64,000 nt of DNA. Origin: Ruminococcus sp. (lineage in GTDB: Bacteria; Bacillota; Clostridia; Oscillospirales; Ruminococcaceae). Under the pieces are notes generated by a model. The model did no database searches. It saw nothing but the letters and a program-made list of their open reading frames with translations, and was not told the origin of the DNA. The DNA is taken from contig JAIDQQ010000023.1 of assembly GCA_029062165.1 (NCBI GenBank), forward strand, positions 543,889 to 607,888. The letters are read 5' to 3'. Below are positions 1 to 9,462 of this stretch, piece after piece. Every line of letters starts with the position of its first letter. Position 1 is the first letter of the stretch. A program made the position numbers and the translations under genes.

Positions 1-72
1 TCACGGTCAGGGTTTTCGCCGATAGCTTCTAACAATCCTCTTATGTGGTACTTAATTTTTTCCCTGTCCATA
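1..72 (-). CDS. folE: GTP cyclohydrolase I, N-terminal start only (partial, runs off window)
   Basis: Reverse complement reads ATG GAC AGG GAA AAA ATT AAG TAC CAC = MDREKIKYHIRGLLEAIGENPDR, typical FolE N-terminus, directly downstream of queE. Confidence 0.7.
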
Positions 73-74
73 AA

Positions 75-734
75 TTATACTCCTCTCTCGTCCGGATTCC
101 ATATAAATTTATGTAACTGCAATTGCAGACGGACTTTATTTAAATTTTTAAGTTTCATGAAATCGACTATTTCCGTCGGATTTATTCTGTCAAATACCGG
201 ACTTACATAAACATGACACTTTTCTGTAAGCGAAAATTTTTCTATAATTTCAGTAGCTTTTTCGAGGTCTGCAACACTTCCTGCAACAAATTTTATGACG
301 TCTTTTTCCGTAAGATACGCATAATTTCCGGTATTCATGAAACTTTCCATATCACTCGACGGCAATTTATAATCTATCGTGAAATCCGGTCTGTAAAGTT
401 TTCCGGAAAATTTTTCAATGGAAATGCTTCCGTTAGTTTCGATTTCCACATTATGACCGCTTTTAATGAGACTTTCAACCAGTATATCAATATTTTCCTG
501 TAGTAATGGTTCGCCACCGGTCAGTGTGACGTTCTTTACGCCCTCTTCGTTGACGTATGAAACTATATCTTCAACAGACATCATTTCCGCCGGACAGTCT
601 CCGGTATTTGCCCACGTTGTATCGCAATAGGAGCATTTCAGGTTACAACCTCGGAAACGTATAAATACAGCGAGTTCACCGGCACATTTTCCCTCACCGT
701 TTATGCTGACGAATTTTTCAGCTACCGGAAACAT
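75..734 (-). CDS. queE: 7-carboxy-7-deazaguanine synthase (radical SAM)
   Basis: FSINGEGKCAGELAVFIRFRGCNLKCSYCDTTWA; CxxxCxxC radical SAM motif; start moved to MFPVAEKF. Confidence 0.92.
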   Translation of the reverse strand: MFPVAEKFVSINGEGKCAGELAVFIRFRGCNLKCSYCDTTWANTGDCPAEMMSVEDIVSYVNEEGVKNVTLTGGEPLLQENIDILVESLIKSGHNVEIETNGSISIEKFSGKLYRPDFTIDYKLPSSDMESFMNTGNYAYLTEKDVIKFVAGSVADLEKATEIIEKFSLTEKCHVYVSPVFDRINPTEIVDFMKLKNLNKVRLQLQLHKFIWNPDERGV

Positions 735-735
735 T

Positions 736-1161
736 TCAACAAGCCCCCTCGTATACCGCACAATTATCGGGTGTTTCGTATACTGTAACATCTGCTAACT
801 CGAAACCCTCACCGGAAAGAATATCATAAAAATAATGTGCAAAATTTTCGGCAGTAGGTCTGAACGGTACTTCTATAAGCCGGAAATCCTCGTCGTTGAG
901 TGCCTGTATCGTCGACGGTTTAAGAGTGTTCTTTTCGTATATAAATGAATGGTCAAAACTTTCCGCAAGGTCTCGGACGGTCTTTTTCAGATTGCCGAAA
1001 TCGGTCAGCATACCCTTTTCGTTACCGGTTTTCTGTAGTTCCTGACCTTTTATTTTTACTTCTATTACCCATCTGTGTCCGTGTATATTTTTACATTTGC
1101 CGTCGTATCCGGACAGAAAATGTGCGGAATCGAATGCCGACGAAGTTTTAAGATAATACAT
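736..1161 (-). CDS. queD: 6-carboxytetrahydropterin synthase
   Basis: FDSAHFLSGYDGKCKNIHGHRW, DFGNLK, DHSFI motifs. Confidence 0.92.
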   Translation of the reverse strand: MYYLKTSSAFDSAHFLSGYDGKCKNIHGHRWVIEVKIKGQELQKTGNEKGMLTDFGNLKKTVRDLAESFDHSFIYEKNTLKPSTIQALNDEDFRLIEVPFRPTAENFAHYFYDILSGEGFELADVTVYETPDNCAVYEGAC

Positions 1162-1173
1162 ATATACTCCCCT

Positions 1174-1209
1174 TAAAGAAAATACAGCCGTAAAAATAAC
1201 CGGCTGTAT
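1174..1209 (-). terminator. Intrinsic terminator in queD 5' leader (attenuator)
   Basis: Minus strand ATACAGCCG-GTTATTTTTA-CGGCTGTAT followed by TTTTCTTT, located before the queD RBS. Confidence 0.75.
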
Positions 1210-1242
1210 CGTATAATCAGAATAGTTAAAAAATATAATACA

Positions 1243-1295
1243 ATGCCCATAGTTTTATTTAATGACAGGATTGGTGCAAACGAACTGTCCTGAAT
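1243..1295 (-). ncRNA. Candidate preQ1-type riboswitch aptamer in queD leader
   Basis: 5-bp stem CAGGA/TCCTG followed by A-rich tail ATTAAATAAAACTATGGG, about 10 nt after a perfect promoter and upstream of a terminator-like hairpin in front of queD. Confidence 0.5.
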
Positions 1296-1298
1296 GAC

Positions 1299-1327
1299 AT
1301 TATATCATATACCGCAAAAAAAGTCAA
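1299..1327 (-). promoter_or_regulatory. Sigma-A promoter for queD operon
   Basis: Minus strand TTGACT-17 nt-TATAAT. Confidence 0.8.
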
Positions 1328-1382
1328 TTAATAAATGATTACAATTTAATTCATAATTCATAATTATTAATTAAATTAATTC

Positions 1383-2597
1383 TTAATTATGCATTCTTAA
1401 TTCTGAATTATTATTTTCGTCTGATTTGTAAAGGAATTTCAGTATAATCGGAGTAGCTACCGAAGATACTATTATAAGCAGTATCACACACGCAAAGTAT
1501 TTTGAATCCAACATACCTACTGACAGTCCTTTCTGTGCTACTATCAATGCGACTTCACCACGGGTCATCATGCCGACGCCTACTTTAAGACTGTCACGGA
1601 GATTATATTTCATTAATTTTGCAGTAAGTCCGCATCCGATTACTTTCGTAAGTAATGCAACAAGTACGAATCCTACCGAAAATAATACAAGTTCCTTATT
1701 GAATCCGCTTAACTCCGTTTTAAGTCCGATACTTGCGAAGAATACAGGTCCGAAAATCATATAGGAATTTATATCTACTTTCCGTGCTATGTAGTCGGAA
1801 TCCTTAAGACTACACAGAATAAGTCCGGCTACGTATGCACCGGTAATATCGGCTATACCGAAAAATTCTTCCGCCGAAAACGCCATGAACATACACATTG
1901 CAAGGCTTAATATCGGTATACGCTGATGATGTTCGTATCTCTTGTCAATCAGTTTGAAGATGTAGTACATAGCGAATCCTATACCAAACGCAAACAGTAT
2001 GAAAAGTCCGGTACTGATTAAAACATCTGACGGCTTTGAATCCGGATTCTTGAAACCGATTACAAACGTCAGGACTATTATTCCTATAACGTCGTCTATA
2101 ATCGCACTGCTTAAAATAAGCGTTCCGATACTTTCCTTTATGTGTCCTAACTCCTTTAAGGTCTGTACCGTTATTCCGACGGAAGTAGCGGTCATGATAG
2201 TGCCTATGAACACCGCACGGAAAAATTCTTCACTTCCTACCGCTCCGAAGCCATAGAAACAACTGTACAATAAAGTACCGCCAGCCAGTGGCACGAATAC
2301 CCCGACAAGTGCTATTATCAGTGCTTTCCAACCAGTCCGGAGCAGGTCTTTCATATTCGTTTCCAGACCGGCAGAAAACATAAGCATTACTACACCTATT
2401 TCCGATAGCAATGAAAGATAATCCGTACCGGCATAATCTGAACCGCCCATTAGTCCTAAACAACTCGGTCCTATAATTAATCCGGCTATTATCTCCCCGA
2501 CTACCTGCGGTGCTTTGAGTTTCTGTGCGATAAGTCCGAACAGTTTGGCACTGACTATTATTATCGCCAAATCCTTGAAAAATGCTATTCTGTCCAT
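1383..2597 (-). CDS. Cation:proton antiporter (Kef/NhaS, CPA2 family)
   Basis: Multi-TM protein with LKAPQVVGEIIAGLIIGPSCLG, SAIIDDVIGI; start moved to MDRIAFF. Confidence 0.88.
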   Translation of the reverse strand: MDRIAFFKDLAIIIVSAKLFGLIAQKLKAPQVVGEIIAGLIIGPSCLGLMGGSDYAGTDYLSLLSEIGVVMLMFSAGLETNMKDLLRTGWKALIIALVGVFVPLAGGTLLYSCFYGFGAVGSEEFFRAVFIGTIMTATSVGITVQTLKELGHIKESIGTLILSSAIIDDVIGIIVLTFVIGFKNPDSKPSDVLISTGLFILFAFGIGFAMYYIFKLIDKRYEHHQRIPILSLAMCMFMAFSAEEFFGIADITGAYVAGLILCSLKDSDYIARKVDINSYMIFGPVFFASIGLKTELSGFNKELVLFSVGFVLVALLTKVIGCGLTAKLMKYNLRDSLKVGVGMMTRGEVALIVAQKGLSVGMLDSKYFACVILLIIVSSVATPIILKFLYKSDENNNSELRMHN

Positions 2598-2668
2598 AAA
2601 AAAACCTCCTGTAAATTTTATACCGGAAATTATTCTATCACTTTTCCGGTAAAATTGCAAGTATTTTT

Positions 2669-4444
2669 TTAAATATACGCCTGTTTTTTGAGTATCGCTG
2701 TTAAAGTCCGTCCCATAATGGTCAGATAGTTTATATCATTGACTGACCACTTCTTGAAACGTCCCACGTAACAGAAAGATATAAGACCTTTGATAATATT
2801 ATTTTCTGTCATGAGATACTGTATAGTACCGCCTATATTCTGTTCGTTCAGACGGTTAAGGGCGTTATCGTCTCTGCCCTCTAACTCGTTGACGTTATCT
2901 ATTACAAGTACGCTGTCACCGGAAAATCTTTCTGTATAGTTGTTACTGAAAATGTAGTCTGCATTTTTGGCGGAGGAATTTCCGCAACTAAGTATTAAAT
3001 GCATATCGTTTCCGGCAAATACGCATATATCGTCAAGGTGAAACTGTATTCTTGTCTGCTCCAACAGTACGGAAATATCCGGAATCTGTCCGAAGACGAT
3101 ATTTTCCGAAAGCTGTCCTATAAAAGCAAGTCTGTGTGAACTTTCTTTCTTGTCGCTCAGGAATGCTATTTTGTTTTCCATATCTTTTTCTACTGCTCCG
3201 TGTTTTTCTACGTCGTATATTACGTATCTGTTCTGACCTTTCTGCTGTGCTATGTATAAAGCCTTGTCCGCCTGCATGAAAAGTTCGTCATATTCCTGAC
3301 TGTCAACAGGATACGTCGATATGCCCATTGAACACGTTATATTAAGATTCTCGGAACGTCCATTAAATGCCCACTCGGTTTTTGTACGTATCGCACGTAA
3401 AATACCCCTTAAATCTGTTTCGTCCTTGGTATCTTCAAGGACTATCAGAAATCCTGCTCCGCTTATACGTCCTACTATGCCCCTCTTGCCTATTTCAGTC
3501 TTTATTATTCCGGCTATTGTAAAAATAACCTCGTCGCCGAAAAGATGACCGTATGTATTTACCGTCTCATTGAAGTTATCAATATCAAGGAGTACTATAT
3601 TTACCCTGTATGAAGGTTTTTCGGAAATAAGTTCCATAGCATAGGAAGTTACCGCCTGTTTGTTGAGTACGCCGGATAATGAATCCCTGTTTGCTTCAAG
3701 TGCAAGGTTAATGTCTTTCGATTTCTGTCGGGAACTCACTACCGATATTATACCGGTTACTTTTCGTGTATCAGGGTCATTGTAACGTGTCATGCCCCTG
3801 AACAAACACATTTCACGGTTTTTACCACCGGTGAGTATGGAAGATTCAAATTCATAGTCAAAACGATAGACACCATTTTTAATATCACTACATAGTTTTA
3901 TGAAAGTCTCCGTATATCTTGACAGAATATATCCCGATTCTATGGAATCATTCTGCCATGTATCAATATCGCAGTCGGTGATGACTATTTCCCGATAACA
4001 ATCGAACATATATATTTTTATTTTCCGTGTCAGAAAACTGTACTCAAAGGCGAGGTCACTTGTGAGACTTAAAATATGTCTGTATTCGGACGCCTTGTTT
4101 TCACGTGAATATGCAAGCGTTTCGAGGGAAAAAATATCGCTGAACGATATACTGAAAAGTTTTTCCGGAGTATCTGAAATCATTCTTACGGAAGCAAGCG
4201 TCCACCGGAGCGAATTATTTATACCTTTCATTCTTATGACGGTCTTTGCCGGTACTCCGGAAGATGCCGTTTCAAGACTTTCTTCTATATACCGGAAGTC
4301 TGTTTCCTCTATGGTACGTTTTATAGAGTATACAACATCATTTCCGAAATACCGGAAGAAAGTTTCGTCAGCCCTCTGTGTATGGAAACTTCCGTCAATA
4401 ATTACGTTACCTAATGTATAAATTTCATTGTTTATAAAATCCAT
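2669..4444 (-). CDS. GGDEF-family protein with degenerate active site plus C-terminal GAF-like region
   Basis: DIDNFNETVNTYGHLFGDEVIFTIAGII... core, but signature is RISGAGF rather than GGDEF. Confidence 0.8.
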   Translation of the reverse strand: MDFINNEIYTLGNVIIDGSFHTQRADETFFRYFGNDVVYSIKRTIEETDFRYIEESLETASSGVPAKTVIRMKGINNSLRWTLASVRMISDTPEKLFSISFSDIFSLETLAYSRENKASEYRHILSLTSDLAFEYSFLTRKIKIYMFDCYREIVITDCDIDTWQNDSIESGYILSRYTETFIKLCSDIKNGVYRFDYEFESSILTGGKNREMCLFRGMTRYNDPDTRKVTGIISVVSSRQKSKDINLALEANRDSLSGVLNKQAVTSYAMELISEKPSYRVNIVLLDIDNFNETVNTYGHLFGDEVIFTIAGIIKTEIGKRGIVGRISGAGFLIVLEDTKDETDLRGILRAIRTKTEWAFNGRSENLNITCSMGISTYPVDSQEYDELFMQADKALYIAQQKGQNRYVIYDVEKHGAVEKDMENKIAFLSDKKESSHRLAFIGQLSENIVFGQIPDISVLLEQTRIQFHLDDICVFAGNDMHLILSCGNSSAKNADYIFSNNYTERFSGDSVLVIDNVNELEGRDDNALNRLNEQNIGGTIQYLMTENNIIKGLISFCYVGRFKKWSVNDINYLTIMGRTLTAILKKQAYI

Positions 4445-4447
4445 AAA

Positions 4448-5566
4448 TCAATCCTCTTTTTTAATGGAATTTTCACGGTATTCAAGCAGTTCTGAAGCCA
4501 GTCTGTAAACCGTTGCAGTGACAGGTACACTTAACAGCATACCTTTCACGCCGAAAAGAGTTCCGCCAGCCGTTACAGAAGCAAGTACCCATATCGCCGG
4601 AAGTCCTGTAGATGTCCCGACTATTGCCGGATAAATTATATTGTCTTCAAGTTGCTGGAGTATAAGCAGAAATATCACGAATACAAGAGCTTTTACAGGG
4701 TCTACAGTGAAGATTATAAAGGCACTTATCAGCATACCGGTAATAGCTCCGGCAATGGGTACGAGAGCCGTTACGCCTACTACAGTCCCTGCCATGACCG
4801 CATACGGCAGATGCAGAAAAGTCATACCGGTGAAACACAGTACACCGATAATAATTCCCTCCGTGAACTGTCCTACAAAAAAATTACGGAAAATATTATC
4901 TGCCGTTTCAAGTACGTGATTTAAATATCTTCGTGTTTTTTTGTTGAGAAGTACTTTTTCCAGACGGTGCAGACTGTGGGAAAGTTTATCCTTGCGCATA
5001 AGTATATACAGGGCAAACATTACGGCTATTATAATATCGGCAACAAAAGATATTGCTGACCCTATGAAAGACAATAGCGTATCGAATATATTATATGCAC
5101 CATTACCGAAAGTATCTGAAATTCTCATAATATCGGGTTCTATACTGCTGAAAAAATGCTGTATTTCCGGAAATTCTTTCAGTTTAGTACCGGCGTACCG
5201 CTGTAGCTGTGAGAATATTTCAGGAATTTCACCGCATATTATCCGGAATGCCTTTTCAATTTCCGGATATACTATACTTACAACAAGTACTATTATCAGT
5301 AAGGCACTCGCAAATGAGAGTATCAGGCAGACAGGTCTTCTTGACCTTTTTATTAAATCGTTATCTGTTTCCGGAAAATAATGTTTTTCATAGAAGTTCA
5401 TTATTATATTGAGTATGTAAGCCATAGCACAGCCCGTAACAAGAGGCGTTACCGCTGTGAAAAACTTCCGGAAAAGTTCAGATATAACATGAAAATTCTT
5501 CACGGCAATGCAGACTGTCAGTAAAAGTACTGCAATGATGATATAATTCAGATATTTTCTGTGCAT
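4448..5566 (-). CDS. AI-2E family transporter (PerM-like)
   Basis: Hydrophobic protein with GVTALVPIAGAITG and QQLEDNIIYPAIVG family motifs. Confidence 0.88.
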   Translation of the reverse strand: MHRKYLNYIIIAVLLLTVCIAVKNFHVISELFRKFFTAVTPLVTGCAMAYILNIIMNFYEKHYFPETDNDLIKRSRRPVCLILSFASALLIIVLVVSIVYPEIEKAFRIICGEIPEIFSQLQRYAGTKLKEFPEIQHFFSSIEPDIMRISDTFGNGAYNIFDTLLSFIGSAISFVADIIIAVMFALYILMRKDKLSHSLHRLEKVLLNKKTRRYLNHVLETADNIFRNFFVGQFTEGIIIGVLCFTGMTFLHLPYAVMAGTVVGVTALVPIAGAITGMLISAFIIFTVDPVKALVFVIFLLILQQLEDNIIYPAIVGTSTGLPAIWVLASVTAGGTLFGVKGMLLSVPVTATVYRLASELLEYRENSIKKED

Positions 5567-5780
5567 CTGAAAGCCTCCTCTATTATAGCACATTTCTTTA
5601 CAATTCACAATGCATAATTCATAATTATTAATTGATTTAATTCTTAATTATGCATTCTTAATTCTTAATTATAAACCGGTTGACTATTTCTGGACAGTAT
5701 GATATAATCAATTCATAATTCATAATTATTAATTCATAATTAATAAGCCGTCGACGATTCGTGGACGAATGGTTGACGCA

Positions 5781-5820
5781 GGTAAGGTAAGATAAGATTA
5801 GGTTAGGTTAGATTAGATAA
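5781..5820. repeat. Period-5 tandem array (GGTAA/GGTTA/GATTA), 8 units
   Basis: ggtaa ggtaa gataa gatta ggtta ggtta gatta gataa. Confidence 0.9.
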
Positions 5821-5875
5821 ATTCATAATTATGCATTATTAATTATCAATTAAATAAAGGGAGTGTTTTTTTTTT

Positions 5876-6829
5876 ATGATAGTTACTGTCACACTGAATC
5901 CGGCTGTTGACTGTTCAATGAATGTTACCGGCTATACGGAAAATGCCGTCAACCGTGCGGATTTCCAGCACCTTACGGCAGGTGGCAAAGGTATAAATAT
6001 TTCAGTTATTCTTAAAAGACTGGGCATTCAGACTTCCGCCTACAGTTTCTGTGGTGGCGAAACAGGCAGGCTTTTCTGTAATCTTCTTGACAATACAGGT
6101 CTTGACTACTCTGTGATATGGCTTGAAAATCAGCGTACACGCATAAATTTCAAGCTGAAACATGGTAAGTACGAAACTGAAATAAATGGTACAGGTACGG
6201 AAATTTCGTCGGAAATTCTTGACGATTTCATTTCAGACCTTGACAAAAAGCTCAGTAATAATGATATTCTCGTACTCGCCGGAAGTATTCCGCCGTCCTC
6301 ACCGCCTGATACTTATGCTTACATAATGAAAAGACTTTCGCACCGGAATATCCGTATAGTTGCCGATACTTCCGGAAAACCTCTCCTTGAAATTCTTCCG
6401 TACAGACCTTTTCTTATAAAACCGAACAATCACGAACTCGCCGACATTCTCGGCAGACCTGTGAACACTCCCGACGAAGCATCGGCAGGTGCAAGGGAAT
6501 TACAGAAAATGGGAGCAGGTAATATAATAGTATCTCTTGCGGAAAAAGGTTCAGTACTCCTTACCGCTGACGGTACGGAATACCGGATAAAAGCCCCGAA
6601 AGGTACGGTAAAAAATTCAGTCGGTGCAGGGGATTCAATGCTTGCCGGATTCCTTGCGGGTCTCGAAAAAACCGGTAACTTCGTACTCGCTCACGTACTC
6701 GGGACGGCTTGCGGTAGTGCTACTGCTTTTTCCGACGGTCTTGCGGAAAAATCTGAAATAATACGTGTTCTGAATGAAATGTTTCCCGATACTCAACTTG
6801 TGCAGAATTTCTTTGGTATAGAATTTTAA
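5876..6829 (+). CDS. fruK: 1-phosphofructokinase family hexose kinase (PfkB)
   Basis: MIVTVTLNPAVDCSM, GGKGINIS, VGAGDSMLAGFLAG. Confidence 0.85.
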   Translation: MIVTVTLNPAVDCSMNVTGYTENAVNRADFQHLTAGGKGINISVILKRLGIQTSAYSFCGGETGRLFCNLLDNTGLDYSVIWLENQRTRINFKLKHGKYETEINGTGTEISSEILDDFISDLDKKLSNNDILVLAGSIPPSSPPDTYAYIMKRLSHRNIRIVADTSGKPLLEILPYRPFLIKPNNHELADILGRPVNTPDEASAGARELQKMGAGNIIVSLAEKGSVLLTADGTEYRIKAPKGTVKNSVGAGDSMLAGFLAGLEKTGNFVLAHVLGTACGSATAFSDGLAEKSEIIRVLNEMFPDTQLVQNFFGIEF

Positions 6830-6968
6830 ATGAAATTTTTGTGAAAAATATACAATAAAAATTATAAAATTATTTAATAAAGTCTGTATTAAATCGGGTT
6901 TGTGGCTGTCATGCGAAGTTTCTGAAAAAATTTCTTGATTATATTTTTTATTAATTAAAATGATTCCC

Positions 6969-6986
6969 TGTTAACCACGGTTAACA
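6969..6986. promoter_or_regulatory. Perfect inverted repeat operator upstream of pflB (TGTTAACC-AC-GGTTAACA), Rex-like
   Basis: 8-bp arms read directly; lies 6 bp upstream of the -35 box. Confidence 0.65.
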
Positions 6987-6992
6987 AAATCA

Positions 6993-7021
6993 TTGACATT
7001 TCATAACGATTGTGTTAATAT
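6993..7021 (+). promoter_or_regulatory. Sigma-A promoter for pflB
   Basis: TTGACA-17 nt-TAATAT. Confidence 0.8.
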
Positions 7022-7096
7022 GATTTAAGACAAATTTTTCTTTAATTACGTTTCCCGAAAGGACGTAAATTTAAACAAAAGGAGTTATCAGTAACT

Positions 7097-9151
7097 ATGG
7101 AATTTGCTAAAGAATGGGACGGCTTTAAAGCCGGTAAATGGAGTTCTGATATCAATGTCAGCGACTTCATAAAGAAAAACTATACACCTTACGACGGCGA
7201 CGAGAGTTTCCTTGCCGGTCCTACAGAAGCTACTACTAAGCTCTGGGAACAGGTCATGGACCTCACCAAACAGGAACGTGAAGCCGGTGGTGTTCTCGAT
7301 ATGGATACAAAAATCGTTTCCACTATCACCTCACACAATGCAGGCTATCTCAATAAAGACCTCGAAAAAATCGTCGGCGTACAGACAGATAAGCCTTTCA
7401 AACGTTCGCTCCAGCCTTTCGGCGGTATAAGAATGGCTATCAATGCTTGTGAACAGAATGGTTACAAGGTTGATGACGAAGTTGTAAAGATTTTCACTGA
7501 ATACCGCAAAACTCACAATCAGGGTGTTTTCGACGCTTATACACCTGAAATGCGTATGGCTCGTAAATCCGCTATTATCACAGGTCTTCCGGACGCTTAC
7601 GGCAGAGGACGTATCATAGGCGACTACAGAAGAGTTGCCCTCTACGGTATTGACAGACTTGTTGCAGATAAAAAACATCAGATTGAAACTTCTCTCGTGA
7701 GAATGACTTCTAAAAATATCCGTCTCCGTGAAGAACTCGCTGAACAGGTACGTGCATTAGGCGAACTCAAAAAACTCGGCGAAATCTACGGTTTTGACAT
7801 CTCACAGCCTGCTAAGAACGCTAAGGAAGCTGTACAGTGGTTATACTTCGGCTATCTCGCAGCAGTCAAGGAACAGAACGGTGCAGCTATGTCTCTCGGA
7901 CGTACTTCAACATTCCTTGATATCTACATTCAGCGTGACCTTGATAACGGCGTTCTCACTGAAGAAGAGGCACAGGAAATCATTGACCACTTCATTATGA
8001 AACTCCGTATTGTCAAGTTCGCAAGAACTCCGGAATATAACGCACTCTTCTCCGGTGACCCGACTTGGGTTACTGAATCTATCGGCGGTGTTGATATAGA
8101 CGGTCACCACCTTGTAACTAAGAACAGTTTCCGTTATCTCCATACACTCGAAAATCTCGGCACTGCTCCCGAACCGAACATGACTGTACTTTGGTCACAG
8201 AAACTTCCTCGCAAATTCAAGGAATACTGTGCTAAAATTTCTATCATGACTTCTTCTATCCAGTACGAAAACGACGATATGATGAGAGTTATCCACGGCG
8301 ACGACTATGCTATAGCTTGTTGCGTATCTTCAATGGTAGTCGGCAAGGAAATGCAGTTCTTCGGCGCACGTGCAAACCTCGCTAAATGTCTCCTCTACGC
8401 TATAAACGGCGGTGTCGACGAAAGAATGAAAGTTCAGGTAGGTCCTAAGTACAGACCAGTTGAGGGCGATTATCTCGACTTCGACGACGTTTGGGCTAAG
8501 TACCTCGATATGATGGAATGGCTTGCAGGTCTTTATGTCAATACTCTTAACATTATCCACTATATGCACGATAAGTACAGCTATGAAAGAATCCAGATGG
8601 CTCTTCATGACAGAGACGTTAAGCGTTATTTCGCTACCGGTATTGCAGGTCTTTCAGTCGTTGCAGACTCTCTTTCAGCTATAAAGTATGCAAAAGTTAA
8701 GTGCATTCGTGACGAAGACGGCGTTGTTACTGACTACGAAGTTGAAGGAGATTTCCCGAAATATGGTAACAATGATGACCGTGTTGACGATATCGCAGTT
8801 AAAGTTGTTCGTACATTCATGGATATGATTAGAAAACATCATACCTATCGTGACGGCGTGCCGACAATGTCAATTCTTACTATTACTTCAAACGTTGTTT
8901 ACGGTAAGAAAACCGGTAACACTCCCGACGGCAGAAAAGCTGGTATTCCGCTTGCTCCTGGTGCAAATCCAATGCATGGCAGAGATACACACGGTGCAGC
9001 AGCTTCACTTTCTTCTGTTGCTAAACTTCCGTTCAAACACGCACAGGACGGCATTTCAAATACATTCTCAATTATTCCTAACGCACTCGGTAAGGATATG
9101 GAAGTATTTGTCGGCGATATCGACATTGACAAACTTAGTCAGGGTGAATAA
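7097..9151 (+). CDS. pflB: Formate C-acetyltransferase catalytic chain lacking the glycyl radical domain
   Basis: [26 protein letters not shown] (catalytic Cys-Cys), terminates at ...[23 protein letters not shown], before the RVSGYA loop. Confidence 0.93.
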   Translation: MEFAKEWDGFKAGKWSSDINVSDFIKKNYTPYDGDESFLAGPTEATTKLWEQVMDLTKQEREAGGVLDMDTKIVSTITSHNAGYLNKDLEKIVGVQTDKPFKRSLQPFGGIRMAINACEQNGYKVDDEVVKIFTEYRKTHNQGVFDAYTPEMRMARKSAIITGLPDAYGRGRIIGDYRRVALYGIDRLVADKKHQIETSLVRMTSKNIRLREELAEQVRALGELKKLGEIYGFDISQPAKNAKEAVQWLYFGYLAAVKEQNGAAMSLGRTSTFLDIYIQRDLDNGVLTEEEAQEIIDHFIMKLRIVKFARTPEYNALFSGDPTWVTESIGGVDIDGHHLVTKNSFRYLHTLENLGTAPEPNMTVLWSQKLPRKFKEYCAKISIMTSSIQYENDDMMRVIHGDDYAIACCVSSMVVGKEMQFFGARANLAKCLLYAINGGVDERMKVQVGPKYRPVEGDYLDFDDVWAKYLDMMEWLAGLYVNTLNIIHYMHDKYSYERIQMALHDRDVKRYFATGIAGLSVVADSLSAIKYAKVKCIRDEDGVVTDYEVEGDFPKYGNNDDRVDDIAVKVVRTFMDMIRKHHTYRDGVPTMSILTITSNVVYGKKTGNTPDGRKAGIPLAPGANPMHGRDTHGAAASLSSVAKLPFKHAQDGISNTFSIIPNALGKDMEVFVGDIDIDKLSQGE

Positions 9152-9154
9152 TCC

Positions 9155-9382
9155 ATGATTACCCCTAATATGCTCGGCAAAAACGGTACTCCCGAAGAAC
9201 TCGCCGATTTTATCGACAAGTTAATGGCGGAAGGTAGCGGTCATGTAAATATCGAATCCAGTGACGACGGTGAAGGGCTGAAAGTCGATACCGTCAACAG
9301 TACCGACTGCGGTACAGGTAAAGGTGCTTGTATGCAACCTACTGAACTCGATATTGACCCCGACGAAGAAGAAGACGACTGA
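9155..9382 (+). CDS. Small acidic protein between PFL chain and glycyl radical domain
   Basis: 75-aa ORF starting 3 nt after the pflB stop, CGTGKGAC motif and DPDEEEDD tail. Confidence 0.65.
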   Translation: MITPNMLGKNGTPEELADFIDKLMAEGSGHVNIESSDDGEGLKVDTVNSTDCGTGKGACMQPTELDIDPDEEEDD

Positions 9383-9462
9383 TTTAATTTATGCTATCGG
9401 CGTGGACGGCTTTCGGGTTGTTCACGTCTATATAAAAAATCTTTAAAGGAGGATTTTTAACA

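Noticed and set aside
1341-1412. AT-rich repeats as insertion-sequence ends
   Set aside because: No transposase, no consistent terminal inverted repeats or target-site duplications seen
6969-6986. Canonical Rex box
   Set aside because: Half-site spacing is 6 nt rather than the usual 4, so reported only as Rex-like
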